Under the pieces are notes generated by a model, which saw only the letters and a list, made by a program, of their open reading frames with translations, ran no database searches and was not told where the DNA came from. DNA of 64,000 nucleotides, from NCBI GenBank assembly GCA_034440355.1, contig JAWXBY010000001.1, forward strand, positions 33,452-97,451, read 5' to 3'. The DNA comes from SZUA-430 sp034440355. GTDB lineage: Bacteria; Pseudomonadota; Alphaproteobacteria; Micropepsales; Micropepsaceae. The position numbers were made by a program, and so were the translations under genes. Of the stretch, positions 43,453 to 52,400 are shown piece after piece; position 1 is the stretch's first letter; each line of letters starts with the position of its first letter.

Positions 43453-44127
43453 TTAGTCGCGGCGGCAGTAGCGGTTCGCGACCACGTCGCCGTCGGCGCG
43501 GCGGCATTCCTGCCAGGTGGAGAACCAATCGCGGCGGCCCTTCTTGCAGCAAACGCGCACGGTGTCGTCACGGCATTCGCGGCGCTCGACGATGTTACCG
43601 CCTTCGCGGCGGCATTCGCCCCAGGTCGTGAACCAGTCATGACGGCCACGCTTGCAGCAGATGCGGCGGCTGTCGCCGGCGTCGCCACGGTCGTCGCGGC
43701 AGAAGCGTTGGTCGACCACGTTGCCGTCGGCGCGGCGGCATTCACGCCACGTCGTGTTCCAATCGCGGCGGCCCTTTTTGCAGCAGACATTGGCGGTGTC
43801 GTCGCGGCATTCGCGGCGTTCGACGACGCGGCCGCCTTCTTCGCCGCACTCACGCCACGTCGTGAACCAGTCGTGACGTCCACGCTTGCAGCAAACGCGC
43901 GCGCCTTCGTCAGGACGGACGCCGCCGCGGCAGAAGCGATCGGAAACTTCACGTCCGCCGAGAATACGGCAGCCCGTGCGGCCCGTGAAGAACTCGTCTC
44001 GTCCGGCCTTACAACAGATGGTCGCTGCACTCGCTTCGGTCGTGCCCATCACCGGCGATGAAACCGGCATCATCAAAAAGAGCATCGAGAAGAGAGACAG
44101 CGCCCCTACAAAGAGTGCGTTTCGCAT
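43453..44127 (-). CDS. Exported cysteine-rich protein of five repeats
   Basis: A 224-residue secreted protein from MRNALFVGAL with a signal peptide to about residue 36. The mature part is five tandem repeats of roughly 35-40 residues, each with a Cys pair and two further Cys: 'VCCKRGRHDWFTTWRECGEE' type, closing 'VVERRECRDD'. Trp, Arg and Asp are very frequent. Four Cys per repeat suggest two disulfides each, giving a stable small module. I recognise no family. It could bind polyanions, metal or a cell surface. GGGAGAA precedes the ATG; a strong terminator follows. Transcribed alone. Confidence 0.78.
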   Translation of the reverse strand: MRNALFVGALSLFSMLFLMMPVSSPVMGTTEASAATICCKAGRDEFFTGRTGCRILGGREVSDRFCRGGVRPDEGARVCCKRGRHDWFTTWRECGEEGGRVVERRECRDDTANVCCKKGRRDWNTTWRECRRADGNVVDQRFCRDDRGDAGDSRRICCKRGRHDWFTTWGECRREGGNIVERRECRDDTVRVCCKKGRRDWFSTWQECRRADGDVVANRYCRRD

Positions 44128-44458
44128 TAGTCGTTCTCCCACATTCGTTTCGTTTGCCTGCGGAATTTGTACAGTCGGTCCCGGCGCAACCCTTTACCAC
44201 GATGGTATGAGCCTGTCGCAAGCAGCAGCTGTCACGCAGACGTGGATACATGACAGCGCCGACATGAACGGCAGCTAAATGAACGATTGTGTCGCGAATT
44301 GTCTCGCATACCGGCTTTAGCTGAACGGCGTGACCGCGATGAACGAAGTCTGTCAGTCCCGTACGGCGTTCCGACAGCATCCGACCCCCATCTTCGTGTG
44401 CATGGATTTGTTGAAACCGGCCGCCGATCCCCGACGGCCACACACGAGGAGCCTGAAA
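44128..44458. other. Divergent intergenic region with a small palindrome
   Basis: About 330 bases between the Cys-rich gene and the DUF2541-like gene, which point away from each other. A 13-bp palindrome, TACCA-CGA-TGGTA (44195-44207), is a possible operator. No gene or other repeat is visible. Confidence 0.4.
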
Positions 44459-44941
44459 ATGTTGACGAAGATCACACTTGCCGCCGCGGTTCTGACGCTT
44501 GGCTTTGCCGCGCCGTCGTTTGCTGCACCCGCGTTCAATGGTCCGTTCGGCCACGGCCAAGCTTCGAAGCCCGCGCCGATCGTGCAACCTGTGGCGTATG
44601 GCAAGCCGGGCAACTTCAATCGCCCCGCGCAGTGGGAACTCGTCGGCCAGCGCGTCGTGAACTTCCGCGGCACGCGTGACACCATCCCGGTCTTGGGCCG
44701 CGATCGTCACCAGCAGATCATGGTCTGCGTCTACAACCAGGCGGTCCGCATCAACGACCTGGGCGTGACGTTCAAGAACGGCGGCAAGCAAGACCTCGCC
44801 GTGCGCAACCAGATCAACCCCGGCCAATGCACCCGCGCCATCGACCTCAAAGGCCAAAAGCGCGACCTGAAAAGCGTAAGCCTCGCCTACAAAGCCGTAG
44901 GCTTCGGCCGCGGCGCCGTGGTGAAGGTCTTCGCCCGGTAA
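44459..44941 (+). CDS. Exported DUF2541-like protein
   Basis: A 160-residue protein with a signal peptide 'LAAAVLTLGFAAPSFA'. The mature domain ('WELVGQRVVNFRGTRDTIPV', 'VCVYNQAVRINDLGVTFKNG', 'TRAIDLKGQKRDLKSVSLAY') has the beta-sandwich pattern of DUF2541/YaaI-like periplasmic proteins of unknown function. AGGAG lies eight bases before the ATG at 44459; the frame opening at 44330 has no signal sequence. Family call is tentative. Confidence 0.72.
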   Translation: MLTKITLAAAVLTLGFAAPSFAAPAFNGPFGHGQASKPAPIVQPVAYGKPGNFNRPAQWELVGQRVVNFRGTRDTIPVLGRDRHQQIMVCVYNQAVRINDLGVTFKNGGKQDLAVRNQINPGQCTRAIDLKGQKRDLKSVSLAYKAVGFGRGAVVKVFAR

Positions 44942-44960
44942 GACAAACATCGCCTGGTTC

Positions 44961-44990
44961 TTTCCTCCCCCGCTTTGGCGGGGGAGGAAA
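44961..44990. repeat. Solitary family B half-repeat, possible terminator
   Basis: A perfect 13-bp stem TTTCCTCCCCCGC with a 4-nt loop, the same core as the family B pair in the usher gene. It lies 19 bases past the DUF2541-like stop and could double as its terminator. Confidence 0.7.
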
Positions 44991-45035
44991 GCGGGGACAC
45001 AATCACCCTCACGTGCAATTGCCGCGGATTCCCGC

Positions 45036-45144
45036 TATAATCGCCCCACCAAACCGGCGACCTCGATGTGACGCATGTGATGGCAATGTGATGGCAACGT
45101 GACGGCAGAAACCGCAGACTTCCGCCAATGTGACGGTGTGACGG
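45036..45144 (+). promoter_or_regulatory. Promoter and TGTGA half-site cluster before the acetate symporter operon
   Basis: A perfect TATAAT box lies at 45036-45041, with only a weak -35. Downstream are repeated half-sites: TGTGA at 45067, 45076, 45087, 45129 and 45137, plus CGTGA at 45098. Three of them are in 11-bp steps (TGTGATGGCAA-like units). TGTGA is the half-site of CRP/FNR-type regulators, but no matching inverted TCACA was seen, so tandem binding by another factor is equally possible. Confidence 0.45.
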
Positions 45145-45163
45145 CAAGGATTGCATTTTTCGC

Positions 45164-45433
45164 ATGACCGAACTGCGCGCCCTCGCCAAATCCCGCTGGC
45201 GGATCGCCATCGCGCTCTCGACCGTCGTCGTCATCCTCTATTTCGGCTTCATCCTCGCCGTCGCCTTCGCCAAAGAAGCGATGGCCGCCGAAATCGTCCC
45301 GGGCTTAAGCCTCGGCATCCTCCTCGGCGCGCTCGTCATCGTCGGCGCGTGGATCACCACCTGGATCTACACCAGCTGGGCCAACACCCACTTCGACGCC
45401 AAACTCGCCGAGCTGCACCGGAAGGACAAATGA
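45164..45433 (+). CDS. DUF485 family inner-membrane protein (YjcH-like)
   Basis: An 89-residue protein with two membrane helices ('IAIALSTVVVILYFGFILAV', 'LSLGILLGALVIVGAWITTW') and the conserved 'YTSWANTHFD' after the second. DUF485 proteins are encoded just ahead of acetate symporter genes, as here: the stop overlaps the actP start (ATGA). They probably assist or stabilise the symporter; the exact role is unknown. Confidence 0.88.
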   Translation: MTELRALAKSRWRIAIALSTVVVILYFGFILAVAFAKEAMAAEIVPGLSLGILLGALVIVGAWITTWIYTSWANTHFDAKLAELHRKDK

Positions 45434-46962
45434 ACACCACCCTGGGCGAACCGAACATAACGGCGATCGCCTTCTTCTTCGCCTTCATCGCCATAACGCT
45501 AGCCATAACGTACTGGGCCGCCCGCAAGACAAAAACGACGGAAGAATTCTTCGCCGCCGGCCGCTCCATCTCCGGCCGCCAAAACGGCTTCGCCCTAGCC
45601 GGCGACTACATGAGCGCCGCCAGCTTCTTGGGGATAGCCGGTCTCGTCTCACTCTCCGGCTTCGACGGCCTCATCTACTCGACCGGCTGGCTCGTCGGTT
45701 GGCCCGTCGTCCTCTTCCTCATCGCCGAACCCCTCCGCAACCTCGGCAAATACACCTTCGCCGACGTGGTGAGTTTCCGCCTTCGCCAAACCCCGGTTCG
45801 TGTCGCCGCCGCGATCGGCACACTCGCCGTCGTCGCGTTCTATCTCATCGCGCAAATGGTCGGCGCCGGAAACCTGATCAAACTGATGTTCGGCATCAGC
45901 TACGAACTCGCCGTGGTGATCGTCGGCCTCGTGATGCTCGCCTACGTCCTCTTCGGCGGCATGATCGCAACGACGTGGGTTCAGATCGTCAAAGCGGTGC
46001 TGCTCCTCGGCGGCGCCGCACTCCTCTGCGTGTTGACGCTCGCGCAATTCGACTTCAACCCGGCCAAGCTCTTCAACGAAGCCGCAACACAATACGGCCG
46101 CGAAGTCCTCGCCCCCGGCAAACAAGTCGCCAACCCCTGGGACGCGATCTCCCTCGGCCTCGCGCTGATGTTCGGCACCGCAGGCCTGCCCCACATACTG
46201 ATGCGCTTCTACACTGTCCCCGACGCGAAAGCCGCGCGCCAATCCGTCTTCTGGGCCACAGGCCTCATCGGCGCCTTCTACCTGATGACGTTCATCTTAG
46301 GTTTCGGCGCAATGGTCCTCGTCGGCCGCGAAGCGATCATCGCCGTCGACAAAGGCGGCAACATGGCCGCGCCGCTGCTCGCCGAAGTATTGGGCGGCAC
46401 AGGCCTGCTCGGCTTCATCGCCGCGGTCGCCTTCGCGACAATCCTCGCCGTCGTCGCCGGCCTGACGCTCTCCGGCGCCGCCGCGCTCAGCCACGACCTC
46501 TGGGTCTCCGTCCACCGCAAGGGCGACGCCCCGCGCGAAGAACAACTCCTCGTCGCCCGCATCGCAACCGTCGTGCTCGGTATCGTCGCGATCCTGCTCG
46601 GCATCCTCTTCAAAGGCCAGAACGTCGCCTTCATGGTGGGGCTCGCCTTCGCCGTCGCCGCCTCAGGCAACTTCCCGGCCCTGGTCCTCTCGATCTTCTG
46701 GCGCCGCTTCACAACAGCAGGCGCGGTCGCGTCGATCATAACCGGCACCGCCGCAAGCCTCATCCTGATCGCGATCTCGCCAACCATCATGGTCGACCTC
46801 GCCGGCTACGAAGCCGCCTACTTCCCGCTCAAGAACCCGGCCGTCGTCACGATCCCGCTCGGCTTCGCCATCGGCATCCTCGTCAGCTTGATAAGACCGG
46901 AAACCGCCGCGCGCGAAGGCCACGACGCCAAAGAACGCCGCATGATCATGGGGACAGAATAA
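45430..46962 (+). CDS. actP: Cation/acetate symporter
   Basis: A 510-residue sodium:solute symporter (SSS family) with about 13 helices. ActP-type features include 'EEFFAAGRSISGRQNGFALA', 'GDYMSAASFLGIAGLVSLSG' and 'MFGTAGLPHILMRFYTVPD'. It takes up acetate and related short carboxylates at the inner membrane. The ATG overlaps the DUF485 stop, so the two are translationally coupled; a frame opening at 45151 in the DUF485 region is not the start. The TGTGA cluster upstream suggests carbon-source control. Confidence 0.92.
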   Translation: MNTTLGEPNITAIAFFFAFIAITLAITYWAARKTKTTEEFFAAGRSISGRQNGFALAGDYMSAASFLGIAGLVSLSGFDGLIYSTGWLVGWPVVLFLIAEPLRNLGKYTFADVVSFRLRQTPVRVAAAIGTLAVVAFYLIAQMVGAGNLIKLMFGISYELAVVIVGLVMLAYVLFGGMIATTWVQIVKAVLLLGGAALLCVLTLAQFDFNPAKLFNEAATQYGREVLAPGKQVANPWDAISLGLALMFGTAGLPHILMRFYTVPDAKAARQSVFWATGLIGAFYLMTFILGFGAMVLVGREAIIAVDKGGNMAAPLLAEVLGGTGLLGFIAAVAFATILAVVAGLTLSGAAALSHDLWVSVHRKGDAPREEQLLVARIATVVLGIVAILLGILFKGQNVAFMVGLAFAVAASGNFPALVLSIFWRRFTTAGAVASIITGTAASLILIAISPTIMVDLAGYEAAYFPLKNPAVVTIPLGFAIGILVSLIRPETAAREGHDAKERRMIMGTE

Positions 46963-46963
46963 A

Positions 46964-47383
46964 ATGCTTGAAGCACTCATCTTCGCCGCCGCCACCGCCG
47001 CCTTCGACGCGGAAGTCATCCCGAAGGCGCAATCCGACATCGCCGCCGCCTGCGGCACGCGCCCGAACCTGCAAGTCCAATGGAAAGCCTTCGGCGAAGA
47101 CGACGCCGGCGCTCAGGCATTGGTGAGCAGCGGCCTGAGCTTCCTCACCACCGCGTTCAAAACCGTCTGCGCAGATCCAGCGGCAAAAGCCGCGATGACC
47201 ACACAGATCAAAAAGGTGGTCCTCACCCAAGCCTACGGCGCCGCCGATCCGATCATCTACATCAGCGAAGGCACGCTCAACGTCGAATACCTCTGGATCA
47301 AAGGCGAACCCGCTCCCGACGCAAAAGTCGTCGCCGCCGAGATCAAATCGCGTCTCTCGGGCGAGGAGATGGAGGCTCCGTGA
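46964..47383 (+). CDS. Hypothetical protein after actP
   Basis: A 139-residue protein, MLEALIFAAATAAF, one base after the actP stop, so probably translated from the same mRNA. The N-terminus is Ala-rich and could be a weak signal or amphipathic helix. The body ('ALVSSGLSFLTTAFKTVCAD', 'PIIYISEGTLNVEYLWIKGE') has two Cys residues, fitting an exported protein. No family recognised. Confidence 0.65.
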   Translation: MLEALIFAAATAAFDAEVIPKAQSDIAAACGTRPNLQVQWKAFGEDDAGAQALVSSGLSFLTTAFKTVCADPAAKAAMTTQIKKVVLTQAYGAADPIIYISEGTLNVEYLWIKGEPAPDAKVVAAEIKSRLSGEEMEAP

Positions 47384-47688
47384 GCGGATCTTGCATCTTA
47401 AAGTTGGTGTAACCCAACGGCCGCAGTTGTCGAGTGACTGAAGTAGCGGGGACACGGTCACTGCCGGAAGTAACGACAACCGATCGCACTACAAGGTCTT
47501 GCGCAAAGTTAACTCAAAAGTGCAAGCGGGTCTCAGCCAAACCGAATTTCACCATTCAACTAGAGATAGATTGAAGTGCGCACCTAAGCACGCGTTTGAT
47601 CTACCCCGGGGAAGACGTTTGTCGCGCGCCGCTTGCGGCCGCTGGGGAGTGGCTCAGGCGGGCCGCGCGACAAACGGGGGGGAACTGA
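47384..47688 (+). promoter_or_regulatory. TpsB leader with a 13-bp inverted repeat
   Basis: The roughly 305-base gap before the TPS transporter gene has no ORF of note. A perfect 13-bp inverted repeat (47616-47628 and 47664-47676, 35-base spacer) ends just before the G-rich ribosome site of tpsB. If transcribed, the stem would sit against the ribosome site and might limit translation. Confidence 0.45.
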
Positions 47689-49446
47689 ATGGGCGCGTGC
47701 GCAACGTGCGGCTGTGGGGAGCCGCGTGCGAACTCTTCGAATAAACCGGTCCGCGGTTCGCCGTTCGCCGGTCTATTGATCGCGATCGCCCTGCTCGCGC
47801 AGGTGCCCGTGCACGCCCAGCCGTCCACCGTTCAGCCCGGCGTCGTCGAACGCGAACGCACGGACGCGCCCAAGCCGCGATCGCCGTCAGAGGTCTCCAT
47901 CCCCTCGATGGAATCGCCCAGCGCCTTTCAGGACGCGCAATCGACCAAGTTCGTGCTGAAGCGCGTCACGATCGAAGGCAACAACGCAATCGCCGACGAT
48001 GTACTCATGGGACCGTTCAACGACCTCGTGGGCAAGGAAGTCACGATCGGCCAGGTCTTCGCCGCAACGGAGGCCATCACGCGGATCTACGACGCCGCCG
48101 GCTACGCGCTCTCGCTCGCCTATGTGCCGGTGCAGGACGTGGAAAACGGCGCGCTGCTCATTCGTGTCATCGAGGGCTTCATCGGCGACGTTCGGATCAA
48201 CGACACCCGGTCGACACGCAGCGCACGCTGGGACGAATACGCCGCGAAACTGAAGGCCTCGCGGCCGCTCAAATCGGCGGATCTCGAGCGCTATCTGTTG
48301 CTCATCAGCGACCTTGCAGGGGTGAAGGCCACAAACACCTTTGAGCGTATGACCGATGGCGAACCGGGCGCCATGCGCCTCGTCATGACGATCGAACGCA
48401 AGTACATCGGCGCCCAACTCGGACTCAACAACCGCGGCTCGAAGGCGATCGGCCCGCTGCGCGAGTCCGCGAACGTTGATTTCAACGGCGTGTTGGGGAT
48501 CGAAGAACGGCTAAGCATTTTCGGCGTGACCGCGATCGAAGACAACGAACTCGCCTATTACGGCGGGCGGCTGGACGTCCCGCTCGGCAGTGAAGGCACG
48601 GTCATGTCCTTTGAGGCGGCGCGATCGCAAACGCAGCCCGGGACCGCCGCCCTTTCGGCGCTCGCGTACGAAGCGGTCGGCTGGACCGGATCGGCGGCCA
48701 TCTCGCTCGCCGTCATCCGCTCGCTGCGCCAGAACCTCTATGGTTCCGTGGGCTTGCTTCACAAGAACCTCAAGAGCGACATACTTGCGTTGGACAATTC
48801 CCACGACAGGTTGACGGCTCTCGCGCTCACGGCCGACTACGACGCGCGAGCGCGTTGGGGCGGAACGACACGGGTCGTGGCGTCGCTGTTCGTCGGCCTC
48901 GACATGCTCGATGCGACCCAAGAGGGCGATCCGCTGAGCAGCCGTGCCGGCGCATCGGGCGAGTTCACGCGCCTCGAAGTCAGCGCCTCGCATCTGATGT
49001 CGCTGTCGGATCGGTTTTCACTCTTCACTGAGATTGCGGGCCAAGTGGCGAGCGGGCCGCTGCTGGTCTCGGAGCAATGCGGCTACGGCGGCGGCTACAT
49101 AGGCCGTGCATTCGATCCGTTTGAGGTGACAGGCGATCACTGCGTGAAAGGACGCGCGGAACTTCGCTTCGATGTGCCGCTGGAATACCAGGGGCTTTCC
49201 TCTGTGCTGGACAACGTGCAGCTCTACGCGCTGGGCGATTTCGGCGTGATGATCAAAGCAGGCGATCTGCTGCCGCTCGAAGAGCGGGTCGAAACGGCGG
49301 AATCGATCGGCATCGGCATCAGGTTCAAGGCACGTAGGTTCCTCTCGGGTTTTGTGGAGGCGGTGCAGCCGCTGGACCGCGGTGTCGCCCTTGAGAACGG
49401 GTCGCGTGACCCACGGATTTTCTTCGGATTGTCGGCCGACTACTAG
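47689..49446 (+). CDS. Two-partner secretion transporter (ShlB/FhaC/HecB family)
   Basis: A 585-residue outer-membrane TpsB protein. An unusual Cys-containing N-terminus (CATCGCG) precedes the signal segment 'LLIAIALLAQVPVHA'. A POTRA_2 region follows ('FVLKRVTIEGNNAIADDVLM', 'ITRIYDAAGYALSLAYVPVQ', 'ENGALLIRVIEGFIGDVRI', about residues 85-170), then a second POTRA and the 16-strand barrel ('IGAQLGLNNRGSKAIGPLRE'). It recognises the N-terminal TPS domain of its partner and exports it. The TpsA gene starts 40 bases after the stop, the classical pair arrangement. GGGGGGGAA precedes the ATG. Confidence 0.9.
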   Translation: MGACATCGCGEPRANSSNKPVRGSPFAGLLIAIALLAQVPVHAQPSTVQPGVVERERTDAPKPRSPSEVSIPSMESPSAFQDAQSTKFVLKRVTIEGNNAIADDVLMGPFNDLVGKEVTIGQVFAATEAITRIYDAAGYALSLAYVPVQDVENGALLIRVIEGFIGDVRINDTRSTRSARWDEYAAKLKASRPLKSADLERYLLLISDLAGVKATNTFERMTDGEPGAMRLVMTIERKYIGAQLGLNNRGSKAIGPLRESANVDFNGVLGIEERLSIFGVTAIEDNELAYYGGRLDVPLGSEGTVMSFEAARSQTQPGTAALSALAYEAVGWTGSAAISLAVIRSLRQNLYGSVGLLHKNLKSDILALDNSHDRLTALALTADYDARARWGGTTRVVASLFVGLDMLDATQEGDPLSSRAGASGEFTRLEVSASHLMSLSDRFSLFTEIAGQVASGPLLVSEQCGYGGGYIGRAFDPFEVTGDHCVKGRAELRFDVPLEYQGLSSVLDNVQLYALGDFGVMIKAGDLLPLEERVETAESIGIGIRFKARRFLSGFVEAVQPLDRGVALENGSRDPRIFFGLSADY

Positions 49447-49486
49447 GCCGAAGAATTCCGCGCGTCGGGGGGCGCGCGGTTGGGGG

Positions 49487-52400
49487 ATGAAGATGACAGG
49501 CGCAGTAGAAAGCCAACGCTCGGCGTTGGCGCGGCGGGGAAGACGTCAATCGCTGAGGGCAGTGCTGTTCGCCGGCGTGAGTTCGGTGGCGCTGACATCG
49601 GCTGCATTCGCGAACCCGCAGGGCGGCGAGGTCGTGGCCGGTTCGGCCACCATAACCACGCCCACATCGACGACGACCCAGATCAATCAGCAGTCCGACA
49701 AGGCAATCATCAACTGGAAGAGCTTCAACGTCGACGCTGGGGAGTCGACGGTCTTCGTCCAGCCGAACGCCAACTCCATAACACTGAACCGCATCTTCGA
49801 TTCCAATCCGTCGGTGATTGCAGGCTTGGTCAGCGCGAATGGCCAGATCATTCTCATCAACCGCAACGGTATGATGTTCCAGTCCGGCTCGCGCATCGAC
49901 ACCGCCGGCCTCATCGCCTCGACCGCCGACATTAGCAACGAGAACTTCCTTTCGAATAGGTTTCATTTCGACATAGCAGGCACCGTTGGCGCATCGATCA
50001 CCAACGATGGATCAATCACCGCGCAACCCGGCGGGCTTGTCGCCATCGTCGCCCCGACGGTTGAAAACCGCGGCATCATCACGGCTAAGTTCGGGCGGGT
50101 GGGCCTCGGCGCCGGAAGCACCTTCACACTCGACCTGCAGGGCGAGAACCTCGTCAGCTTTCCCATCAGCAACGAACTCGCGCAACAGCTGACCGGCGGC
50201 GACTTTAGCCGCGCCGAAGGCAAGCTCGTCGTCCTGTCGTCCGACGCGGCGCGCAGCATCATCGAAGATTCGCTGAAACTCTCGACCGACACGATCGCAA
50301 CCGCAGTCACTGCGGTGGACGGCAAGATCAGCTTCACCGCGCCCTCGGCTCAGAATTGGCTGTCGGCCAGCGGCGGCGGGACGGTGCTCGCCGGCGGAAC
50401 GATCGACGTGGCCGGCGGATCGGTAGCTCTTTCCGGCACGCGCGTTGACGCGACGGGCGCAATCCGTGCCGACAATGCGGGCGCGCGCGGCGGTGATGTT
50501 TCGATCAGCGCGACCGGCGTCGCGACACTCACGGGCTCGATATCGGCCAAGGGCAGCACAGGCGGGTCGGTCGACGTCAAGGCGAACAACCTCCTGACGG
50601 CAGGTGCAATCTCGGCAGACGGCTCACAAGGCGCCGGAGGCTCTGTGTCGCTCAACGCCACTTCACGGCAAATCGCCACGTCCTCAACACAGGTGTCGGC
50701 GAACGGCACGGCACTCGGCGGCTCGATCTCGGTGTCCGGCGGCACCGGCGACGGCAGTGGCTTGTTCACCTCCGGCACCTACACCGCAACGTCCTCAAAC
50801 GGCGTCGGCGGCGGCGTCGCGTTCCACGGGCGTGACATCAAGATGATCGACTCCAAAGTCGACGCATCCGGCGCGACGGGAGGCGGCGCGATCGCCGTCG
50901 GTTACTCGGGTGAGGGCGCCTCGCGTTCGATTGATGCGGACAACATCCTGGTATCGCCGACATCAACGTTCGAAGCCGACGCCACTGAGAGCGGTAACGG
51001 CGGCGGCGTTATCTTCTGGTCGAACCTTGCGACCGATTTCATGGGTACGGCCACAGCGAAGGGTGGGGCTGTCTCAGGCAACGGTGGCTTCCTGGAGATT
51101 TCGTCAAAGGGCGAGGTCGGCTTCTGGGGTCTCGGCGACGCGTCCGCCGCGAACGGGCAGGCGGGGCAACTGCTGCTTGACCCAAAGAACATAATCGTTT
51201 CGTCGACGGGCAGCACACTTCCGGCCTACAACCTCCTCGATCCGAACGCGAGCGCCGGGAATCTGTTCGGCGGTTCGGTCACAGCTTTGTCCACCGGCAC
51301 TACCGTCGTCACGGCAACGATGGACGACTTCGGGGCTGCAAACGCCGGCGCTGTCTACTTGTACAACACCACAACGGGCGCGCTTGTCAGCACGCTCACC
51401 GGCTCCACCGCGGACGACAACGTGGGCTCGGGCGGGATCACGGTTCTGACCAACGGTAACTTCGTTGTCAGGAGCCTGAATTGGGATTTCAGCAATCTTA
51501 TCTTCAATTCAGGCGCGGTCACCTGGGGCAGTGGCATGACAGGCGTTAGCGGCGCGGTCTCGTCAGCAAACTCGCTCGTCGGCGATTCCAGCAACGACCA
51601 GATTGGTTCGGCGGGCGTCGTCGCGCTGACCAACGGCAATTATGTGGTCGCTTCGCCCGAATGGGATAACGGAAGCTTCAGTGTCGGTGCGGTCACCCTA
51701 GGAAACGGCGCCACCGGAACGGTCGGCATTGTGACGTTGGCCAATTCACTCACCGGCTCTACGTCGTTCGACAACGTTGGTTTGGACGGCGTCGTTGCGC
51801 TGAACAACGGCAACTACGTCGTCGTCAGCAGCGGCTGGCAGAACGGTGCCGCTGACAACGCGGGCGCCGTTACATGGCGCAGCGGCACGAACTTCACGGG
51901 CACGACCGTGTCGGCCGCGAACTCGCTCGTCGGGTCGACGACAGGCGACGAGGTCGGGTCAAGCGGCGTGACCGCGTTGACAAACGGCAACTACGTCGTC
52001 GGGTCCTCGTTCTGGGATAACGGTGCGATATCGGATGCGGGCGCCGCGACCTGGGTCAACGGCATCACCGGCGTGACGATGAACGGCCTCAACACGATTT
52101 CGAACGCCAACTCGCTTGTCGGTACCGGCGCGAACAACGATGTCGCCATCGACGGCATCGTCGCGCTCTCGAACGGCAACTACGTTGTCGTCAGTCCGGG
52201 CTGGGACGGCGCGGGCGATGACCGCGGCGCGGTCACGTGGGGCAATGGCGCCACCGGCACAGCAGGCAACGTCACAACGGCCAACTCGCTCTTCGGCGGT
52301 ACCGACGAAGAGCGGATCGGCAGTGGCGGCGTCTACGCGCTCACCAATGGTCACTATGTCGTCGCGAGCCCGTTCTCCGATCAGGGAGCGGGCACATTCC

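Noticed and set aside
43639..44061. Ala-rich plus-strand frame opposite the Cys-rich gene
   Set aside because: Antisense of the regular Cys/Arg repeats; the minus strand has signal peptide, ribosome site and terminator.
45699..47126. 475-codon Arg/Pro-rich frame inside actP
   Set aside because: Frame-shifted reading of the symporter gene; composition is that of an off-frame translation.
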